Source of the DNA: Artemia franciscana
Taxonomy: Eukaryota > Arthropoda > Branchiopoda > Anostraca > Artemiidae
Length of the DNA: 64,000 nucleotides
Assembly (NCBI RefSeq): GCF_032884065.1
Contig: NC_088873.1
Location: 8,691,702 to 8,755,701, forward strand
Direction of reading: 5' to 3'
Shown: one piece after another, positions 57,013 to 64,000 of the stretch
How the letters are laid out: the number at the start of each line of letters is the position of its first letter
Position numbering within the stretch: the stretch's first letter is position 1
Notes under the pieces: model-generated
Databases searched by the model: none
What the model was told of the DNA's origin: nothing
What the model saw: the letters and a program-made list of their open reading frames with translations, nothing else
Made by a program: the position numbers and the translations under genes

Positions 57013-57534
57013 ATGTGGACATGTTGTCTTAAATTAGAGAAGGTGAAAATATTGATTGAATCTTTTAAAATTAAGTTGTTATAAATTGGGCTTAAGGAAA
57101 TATCTCCTGTGTCCCTATTTATAGCCAAATTTCTGTTTATATACTTTGTGATCTGAATTGCCTCTTTAAAAGATTATAGTTGGCCATTTACAGTAGATAT
57201 TAAAGTTTCCTACTCAAAAAGAACCAATTGTTCAGGATTTTCAAAAATATGGAGGCCAAAGCAGAATCATATTTGTCATTTTTATTTTTGAATCTCAGGG
57301 ACTTATCTATTGAAATTTTGCGTACATGCAAACATTCCCTCAGTTGTTGATGGGTCCTACAATGAAAAAATTCAGTAAAAAACTCAGTAAATTCAGTATA
57401 AAATTCTAGTATAGGTTCAGTTTTATTCTTTCCCGATTTGAAAACATGTTCAACTTTTTGTTGAGTTTTGAAAGAAAGAGAGATATAATGTTTTTTTTAC
57501 CAGATTAAATTAGAAATAGTCGTTTTCGCGATTT
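57013..57534. other. unassigned, possibly 5' part of the Penelope-like element
   Basis: The minus strand has a stop-free stretch of about 50 codons near 57010-57165 (KEAIQITKYINRNLAINRD, TGDISLSPIYNNLILKDSIN) and a second open block near 57250-57480 (FKTQQKVEHVFKSGKNKTEP). I recognise neither. Strand and position suggest they could precede the Penelope-like RT, with the Helitron inserted between. A C-tract lies at the right edge. Confidence 0.3.
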
Positions 57535-57948
57535 GACCATCTGGGGGGGGGGAGTGGGGGTCGGTTAATTTGGAAAAAATGAAGTATTTTTAACTTACGA
57601 ATGGGTGGTGAGGCATTACTAAAATTTGATTTTAGGAAGAATATCCTGTCTCAGAGATGACGTTGGGGGGAGTTGGGGGAACCTAAAATTTTGGAAAACG
57701 CTTAGAATAGAAGGATCGGGATGAAACTTGGTGGTAAAAATAACCAGAAGTCCTATATACATGATAAACTTAACCGGAACAGGTCTGCTCTGTTTTGGGG
57801 GAGTTGGAGAGGGGAGAGAAAAAATGAGGTATTTTTAACCTACGAAGGAGTGATCGGATCTTTATGAAATTTGATTTTTGGAAGGATATCGTGTCTCAGA
57901 GCTCTTATTTAAATCCTGACCGGATCCGGTGACATTGGGGGGGGGCCC
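57535..57948 (-). repeat. dispersed repeat R (reverse copies)
   Basis: The minus-strand counterpart of 17529-18110: cctgaccggatccggtgaca near 57915, preceded by cgtgtctcagagctcttatt and aggagtgatcggatctttat. A second unit lies near 57580-57680 (cttacgaatgggtggtgagg, cctgtctcagagatgacgtt). The two sites share C- or G-runs at the unit joints. Confidence 0.78.
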
Positions 57949-58223
57949 CACAATGTCCAATGTTGGTGCAGCTTTATTTTGTCAAGTATGGTGTGTTTGA
58001 TCTTGAGCCTTTCAAACAGCCTAATATTAGAGATCTTGTCCAGGTATATAATGTCTGTAATACGGCGAAGTGACTTTGTTTCGAATGCGGCTAGGCGACG
58101 TTGGTCATCTAATTTGAGGGCCCATGATTCACAAGCGTTAATGGCAATAGGGACAACTAGTGTGTTGAAGAGTCTTGTTTTTAGCACTGTCGACAAATTC
58201 CTTTTCCTCCAGATCAGCATCAA
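57909..58223 (-). pseudogene. RTE-like ORF2 C-terminal linker
   Basis: A 104-codon frame with LSTVLKTRLFNTLVVPIAIN, ACESWALKLDDQRRLAAFET and KSLRRITDIIYLDKISNIRL, the conserved post-RT region of RTE-like elements. It continues to IKLHQHWTLWG, where a RWLGHV-type motif would be expected, and then runs into repeat R. Confidence 0.78.
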
Positions 58224-58444
58224 GGCTTCAAAGCTAGAGTGGGTAAGCGCCAGTTGCCTCTTAATATCTTTCGAGTGGTTGTTATCGGACGTTATAAGCC
58301 TACCAAGTTAGGTGAAATCTTCAATCCACTCTATGTTGTCACCACTGAACTGGAGGCTTAAGCTTTCTTGGTTTTCCGGCTTTCGCGAGCAGAGCACGGC
58401 TTTCGTTTTTGAGGAATTGATGGTCATTCCACAGCGGCTGGTGG

Positions 58445-59000
58445 TTAATTAGATGTTGTCGGCCTGGGACTGAAGATCCCCAAGGCTCTATTTATTTGGT
58501 CTATGTCGTCTGCATAAGCTAATTTATCAATCAATATCCCCCCCCTCCATGAGAACACCCGACGATTTGTCAAGGAGTGTAAGAACAGGCGTAAGGAACA
58601 GGTTAAACAGTTCCAGCGAAAGCAAGCAACCCTGCAACATACATGTCGATGTTTCAAAGCTGTCGGAAAGTCCCTCTCCCGTCATGATCTGGATTCTGAA
58701 CTTTAATTACATACCCTTGATCAATGATGCCAAGTTTTGTGGCACACCCTAGTGGAGAAGAATGGGCCACGTACCTTCTCTCCATGTGAGGTCGAAACCC
58801 TGCTTCAAGTCAATGAAAAGGTGAAAATACTAAGTTCAAGCTCTAGATATTTTCAATAATCTGACGAAGCGTAAATATCTGATCAATCGTTGACCTGTTT
58901 TGGTGGAAACTGGCATAATATTTTGGAATAACAGTTGAAGCTTTAGCTCTTAGACGCTCCAGCCTTACTCTAGTGAGTATTCTAGTATCGTAACTCATAA
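58445..59000 (-). pseudogene. RTE-like reverse transcriptase remnant
   Basis: From about 59000 leftward: ILTRVRLERLRAKASTVIPK, YYASFHQNRSTIDQIFTLRQ and IIENI (motif like AGFRQNRSTIDQI), then a damaged motif A region. The catalytic LAYADDIDQINRAL follows, in another frame, at about 58490-58530. Stops occur every 20-60 codons. Confidence 0.7.
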
Positions 59001-59817
59001 GGCTTATAGTCTGGTAGTTATCACAGGTTTCTTTCGAGCCTTTCTTATTGAGTGGAACTATTGTGGCTTCACACCATGAGGAGGGGAAGTGAAATTCCTC
59101 CCAAGCAGCATTAGCAATTTTTAGGTACAGGTTTACAAGAGGATTGTAATTTACTTTTAGTAACTCTTGTTAGATTCCATCTGGGCCTGCAGCTTTGTTT
59201 GTCCTTAAACCTCTATTGCCAATTCTGTCTCAGACCCAAGTGGGGGTGAACTTGGGTCTGCGGTTATTACGCCGAGAGTGTTAAACGGCGATGGGTCTGG
59301 AAGGATCATTGAGTTTAATTTGCTCTCAAAGTCTTCTTTCCATCTGGTTTAGGTCCCGTCTGTAGTTTGGATCTGGTTACCATCTTCATCGAGGAGGGTA
59401 CAGGCTTTCAGTCCCTTTTTTAGGTTACTTCCTGCACTCGTCTGTACATGAAGTGAGTGTCATATTTCTTGAATACCATTTCGCATTGCTCGCTTTGTTC
59501 TCTTACATTGGAGCGGTGAGCACGGTGAGTTGCTTTCTCTCAATTGTTTGTACAGGTCCCGATTTTCTCTATCTAGTTTGTTAGTATTTTTGCGGTTTTC
59601 TTCGCATAATGTGATTATCTCTCATCATCAATTTTGACTCCCAGGGTTGACTTGGCGACATCGTATATAACCTGCGAGCTAGTCTCCACAAGATTGTCGA
59701 TGTCATCCTTTGATAGAGTATCCGGGAATGTAGAGAGGAGTTATGAAATTCTTTCGGAAAGAGTAGTGGTGTATTTGTCGGATACTGTAGTCTTCTAAAA
59801 GGTCTAAATATAATCTA

Positions 59818-60436
59818 TTAGATTCTGAGTCCTTCTATCTGGGGAGGTTTAGGTTGTTTTATGACGGGCTCTGTGTTTGAAGAATGTTTTACAATAATAA
59901 AATCACTATCTCGGCAAAGTTTGAATAAGCGCCCAACTCTTTTGTTCATCCGGCCATTGCCAAATTCACCCATCACGACCTGGTTGTCAGATTGGTCGTC
60001 ACCGACAACGACGTTAGAGTCCCTGATGACAAACGCTATATCTCTTTTGGCACGGAGTCCACTAGACACTGAAGTTGGAGATATGAATTTTCATATGTTT
60101 CATCATCTATTCTGGAGTCAGGTGCATATTCATGGTTAATTGTGAGAATTGCGTGCGAGTCTTTCAGGCGTATCATGATCGGATGTTCAAGGATGGCGTG
60201 TTGCTGCGATTACTGATCTCCTAGTCATACTGGAGAGCAGGAAGCCAAATCCCTGCCGGTGTTTCTCATCAATACGTCCTCACAGTATAACGGTAGCGTC
60301 ATCAAGTTTTTCTTTGCTGGTGAGTAGGAGGTGGATTTCGGATAGGCCGATTACGTCCCAGTTGTAACGGTTTATCTCTCTCAGAAGGGCTTCCCTTTTT
60401 CATTGTTTTGCAAGTGTTCTGATGTTGACGGCACCG
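59818..60436 (-). pseudogene. RTE-like endonuclease (second copy)
   Basis: Start of domain: VNIRTLAKQ, then a stop, KREALLREINRYNWDVIGLS and EIHLLLTSKEKLDDATVIL. The later block (59818-60069) reads RDSNVVVGDDQSDNQVVMGE, then FGNGRMNKRVGRLFKLCRDS and DFIIVKHSSNTEPV. In intact relatives this is a GDFNA-x-(I/V)G box followed by an N-x-NG-x2-L motif; here GDFN reads RDSN, so the box is mutated. Confidence 0.65.
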
Positions 60437-60694
60437 ATTGATAAATTTGATTAAGGCGATATAATGGCCTCTAATGGTGGAGTTCTCAAAAGTTGAGGTA
60501 TTCACGCGATTTGCAGTCGGCGCATTGTTGGCTACCCCGGACCTAGTAGTATCGCCGGTTTCCCCGGACGCGGTAGCATCATCAGTTTCCCCAGACGCGG
60601 TAGCAATGGTTCTCACATTCATTTGTTTCCTCATAATCATCATAAAAGTGAAAAAAGGGGTTTCTTGGCAGACGTCAGGACTCTGGTAAGCCAC
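60302..60694 (-). pseudogene. ORF at the 5' side of the second RTE-like LINE
   Basis: A 130-codon frame overlapping the endonuclease start in a different frame. It contains a short repeated phrase (TASGETDDATASGETGD) encoded by two 27-bp direct repeats (about 60550-60605). No domain is recognised. Position and strand suggest it is the leader region of the LINE, upstream of VNIRTLAKQ. Confidence 0.35.
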
Positions 60695-60699
60695 TCCTC

Positions 60700-62200
60700 T
60701 CTGTCGCTAGCAGGGGGTGACTATATCTCTTACAGATAATGCGCCCTTATGGCATCCTGCGTTTCAACAATTCACTCATTGCTGGGGGGTGGATTAAGAC
60801 TGGTGGGACGTGTCCACACGTCGGTGAGCCCTGCCCAGTACACATCAGAGGGACCATCCTCGTCCTTCATCTGTATTTATGTCCCCCGGATGAGGGTGTT
60901 CCAGTTGTATTTCTAAACCCCCAGAACTGGGTCCCCCTTTGGCCCGCTCCTCCCATCTCTATGGAGGTATCCTACATATCTGCAGGATATTCTCCGATCT
61001 GCCACTTGGGGACGCGCTAAGTGGCCTGGAGAGGCTCCTACTGAGAAGGTAACTCAGAAGGTTGCAAATAAACTCAATTGAAAATTTAAAAAAATATATA
61101 TAAAAACAAAGACAACCGACTTGTCTTCTGAAAAAATGAGTTCCTTCTGAGGCTCATGAACTAGATGGATTTTAGGGTGCATTGGCCACCGTTTTTTATT
61201 CATAAGCAAACGAAATCTTGTTTAACTATGAATGGCTCTCAAAATCTCTTTCAACTTTGGTCCCTTTTTCGTCCATAGAAGTCCCTTTACAGGTTGTCAA
61301 GTCCCTTTTCTAATGAGCAGGAATCATTCTGAGTCCTGAGATAGTTATACCTTGGACATGTCCTCCGTATGCCTGATTATAGACTTCCTAAAATGCTCCT
61401 TCACTGGTAACCGGAAGGTGTCCATTAGCGAGGAAGACCAAAGAACACGCGAAGTATAATGTACGAACGTGACTGAAGAGCTTTTCAGACGAGTCTCGTC
61501 GAAGGGTGGGAGAATATCTACGCTGAAGCCCAGTTAAGGGAAGATTCGAGGCTACCCACTGACGTCCTATTTGCCACTGACGCCCTGTTTGCCTCTGGAG
61601 GCACTGAAGGAGTTAAGATCTAAGGCAAGGTCTTTAGAAGGGACAGAGGGTGTTAGCCCTACTCCTATCAGTTTTGTTCGTTTTGAGTTTGATTTTGTTA
61701 TTTATTGTAATTTCTGTTTGTTTTGGGTTCCAATATTTATTGATAGTGATTTATGATAGTTTTACGCTTGAAAAATTATTTGACTTTATTTCTGCTCATA
61801 TTTGGTTTAGTATAGCCCTTTACTTTTCTTTGCAAAATTGTTTTGTTGAAAAGTTTTTTTAAATTAATTTACTTGAAATAGCGGCCTGAATAAAGGTTAT
61901 GTCAACGTGATTTGTTCTTTCCTAGGTTCTTGTTAAGACAAAACCAAAGGTTTTTCCTTTGTGGGATAAATTTATTTGAAATATAAACTAATTTCTGGAT
62001 AAGACAGACCGCATATAGAATGTATAGTGTGTGGGTAGAGTGTCGGTTCGTTCATTTTCCGTGTAGAGTTTGAAATTGGGCTTGAATTATTAAAAATACC
62101 AATTTCAAGAAACCTAAAATTCTCAAATACAAAAGCTGACATATTAACTTTGTTAAACACTGATTTATTGCAAAAATTTTGAAATATTTATTAATTCCAG
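60700..62200. other. unrecognised; possible LINE 5' UTR and an AT-rich repeat
   Basis: 60700-61080 is unusually GC-rich for this window and may be the 5' UTR of the RTE-like LINE in reverse. 61670-61880 has phrases (gttttgttatttattgtaat, ttgttttgggttccaatatt) like the fold-back arms at 12770-13345 and 7480-8820. No gene recognised; 62160-62200 is the acceptor region of the exon at 62201. Confidence 0.4.
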
Positions 62201-62535
62201 AGAAAATGTGCCAAGCTGTCAAGTGAAAATGCAAAACAGTCCCGGATTCTTTCTGAAGCTGGCCGAAAAGAAGCAAAATTACAACAATCCATTAAAGATC
62301 TGGAGACAAGCTTACGCCGTGAGAAAGAAGAGAGAAAGCGGACCAAGACTGAGGGGCAATCCAGAGTACAATACCTTGAGACTGCCTATAGGCGGATACA
62401 AGCTGAACACGAAAAACTATCTAATCGAATAAAGAAAACCCATAGAATAGTGCCACCAAATATGGAGGTTTCATCTGTCATACCACTGCCTGAATCTCAT
62501 GTTAGACGAAAATGGCCTGAAGAAGAACAGAAAAA
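62201..62535 (+). CDS. coiled-coil protein exon, downstream (tentative ADIP/SSX2IP-like)
   Basis: The acceptor ttaattccag ends at 62200. The frame is open for 112 codons to TAA at 62537-62539, with a possible donor gtaagc at 62536 instead. It encodes a long, highly charged helix: AKLSSENAKQSRILSEAGRK, SIKDLETSLRREKEERKRTK, VQYLETAYRRIQAEHEKLSN, then a proline-containing tail (RIVPPNMEVSSVIPLPESHV). Phase 0 fits the exon ending at 55022. The RE-x-E..QY..R..E-x-KL pattern agrees with the ADIP coiled coil, but coiled coils match loosely. Whether TAA is the real stop or the donor is used (leaving phase 2) cannot be settled here. Confidence 0.6.
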
Positions 62536-62539
62536 GTAA

Positions 62540-63689
62540 GCTTCCGATGAACTTTTGTGAATATTTGGCTAGTAGAAGTAAAAATGACAATTACAGTTAC
62601 CCAGAACCTGATTAATATTTTCCGGGTAGTCAAACAGTTAGTTCATACCATAGAAAACGAGTAGATTCCTAAACAAATAAAGGATATACTAAAGGTATTA
62701 CCGCCTGAGATTGGTTGAGTTCTGTATGCAAGATTTTTAGATTCTAACCTGTAAATTTCTTATCCAATAGCAGCCTTATTGGTAGGCTCAAGAGAGACGG
62801 CTTCAGCCGTCAAGCTATTTGATTATATATTTTCCTGGTTGTTAGTCTTTGTGGCTTTTTAGTCTTCAAACGACTCTTTTTTTGCTTTTTACATTTTCAG
62901 GCTTTGGCACTGAAAATGAGTCCGAAAACATATCATATCCTTTGAATATTATCGCCATGGTTCCGCTGTTCTCTGTTGAAAAGTCTATCTACGGGGAAGT
63001 AGTAGGGTGTAGTATAGGGGGAAATAGACAGAAAAAAGTTAATTTACCATTCAATTTCCTTCCCAAATATAAAAATTGCTGCCCTCACAATTGCGTAATT
63101 TCTTTTGATATAATTAGTATTCATTGTTTTGGGAACTTGACCTTTCGCCACTGTGTTGTGGCAACTAAACATGTATTTTATCGGATTGATGAAGTTTCTT
63201 GATTACTAAGGTCCTTGTGTCGACACTGTAGTCTCTGAGTGATTTTCGCTTAAAACATTTGATTGATCCGCCTTTTTTTTTAAATGTGAATCAATCTTTT
63301 TTAAATTTCTTTTTTAAATATTTTTTAATAATAAAAAATAACAATATGATAACAATAAGATATGATAAAGATAAAAATAAAAAAATGATACCAATCATTT
63401 TTGAATATCTATTTGAAGTCTAAATTTAACATGGGCTCTTTCCGATTGAAAAAAAGAAATTCGACACTTCACAATCAAGGCCGTATCCAGGGAGTAGGGG
63501 AGAGGTGTTGCCGGTTTTGAACCCTCCTCCCTCTGCCGTCGTCAAATTTTTGTTCAACTAGTAAAGAATTAACAAATGTTCATTTAGACAAATTTTTTGG
63601 ATGTGTTTTTTTGTTTTCTATGATAAACCACCAACAATAAATAGAAATTATAAGAAATTATAAATATAAATTATAATTAATAACCAAAT
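62540..63689. other. unrecognised downstream region
   Basis: A 117-codon frame at 62849-63202 begins near an acceptor-like tttttacattttcag (62900) but does not continue the coiled-coil frame and has no known motif. The rest is AT-rich with runs of aataaaaaataacaa type. Confidence 0.35.
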
Positions 63690-63960
63690 CAAATTGCAAA
63701 TGATCAAAAACTAAGAGGAGTAGGGCTGTCGTCCCCTGTGCCTTCTGAAGACCAGAACATAATTTGAACTTTATTGAAAACCATCTTATTTCAAGCTTTG
63801 TGTTTTTAATTCTCATCTTATAAATAAAAACATCACCATCATAACCAAAATTGCTGAAAAAATAAAACATCACCATCATAACCAAAATGGCTGAAAAAAA
63901 ACAAATTGATATGGATTCACAATGTACAGTATATATACTGACATTCACGCTTGAAAGTTT
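63690..63960. repeat. repeat related to the 12.77-13.35 kb fold-back
   Basis: It shares the gtcccctgtgccttctgaag, gaccagaac and tctcatcttataaataaa sequence order with 12940-13000 and has a direct repeat of aaaacatcaccatcataacc (63825 and 63866), 41 bp apart. Only the left part of the family may be present. Confidence 0.5.
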
Positions 63961-64000
63961 TAATAATTTTAAATTTATTAATGTTTAAAAAAACTTTTAA

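Larger units (their letters stand above)
57949..60436 (-). mobile_element. second RTE-like LINE, heavily decayed
   Basis: Minus-strand order: endonuclease (60160-60436; 59818-60069), an RT with scattered stops (about 58430-59000) and a C-terminal linker (57950-58223). Its endonuclease start is closely similar to the fragment at 53545-54030. The element ends inside repeat R near 57948. More stops and frameshifts than LINEs A-C suggest greater age. Confidence 0.72.

Noticed and set aside
62849-63202. 117-codon frame after an acceptor-like site
   Set aside because: It does not continue the upstream coiled-coil phase and has no recognisable domain.

Overview
This is an AT-rich eukaryotic window made almost entirely of decayed transposable elements and repeats, with remnants of two intron-containing host-type genes. 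The best guess is an arthropod. LINEs of the I/Jockey type with RNase H, a CR1/L2-like LINE, RTE-like LINEs, a Penelope-like element, Helitron fragments and a MADF-domain gene fit an arthropod genome. From memory, and unverified, the conserved repeat blocks near 8.8-10.5, 17.5-18.1 and 23.0-24.3 kb resemble crustacean (brine-shrimp-like) repeats. No bacterial-type operon, CRISPR array, tRNA or rRNA was seen. A run of 100 N (17429-17528) marks an assembly gap.

Layout. 1-1.4 kb: decayed zinc-knuckle gag-like ORF (minus). 1.44-5.83 kb: tandem array of a monomer of about 270 bp, partly organised as a higher-order repeat of about 1.34 kb. 5.8-10.5 kb: further tandem and fold-back repeats. 11-12.06 kb: 3' end of a CR1/L2-like LINE with a terminal hairpin. 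12.8-18.8 kb: fold-back and tandem repeats and the assembly gap. 18.95-22.41 kb: two phase-matched exons of a MADF-domain protein (minus), beside a candidate DNA-transposon end at 22634 that abuts a Helitron fragment (22.63-23.04 kb). 23.04-24.29 kb: a long composite palindrome.

24.3-34.0 kb holds two head-to-tail RNase H-bearing LINEs on the minus strand (A and B). 34.29-40.35 kb is LINE C on the plus strand, almost full length, with an ATGA ORF1/ORF2 overlap and a candidate 17-bp target-site duplication. LINE C sits in the left arm of a giant inverted repeat (arms about 40.37-45.0 and 45.64-50.17 kb). The opposite arm keeps a diverged version of the empty site. Fold-back elements have likewise inserted in one arm but not the other.

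50.4-54.1 kb: unrecognised sequence, a hairpin and an internally deleted RTE-like LINE. 54852-55022 and 62201-62535 are two plus-strand coiled-coil exons, phase-compatible and tentatively compared with the ADIP/SSX2IP family. The 7.2 kb between them holds a Penelope-like RT remnant, a Helitron C-terminal remnant inside an inverted satellite, a second copy of a dispersed repeat and a second RTE-like LINE. None of the retroelement copies looks able to encode an intact protein set. The window is mainly a record of nested insertion and decay.
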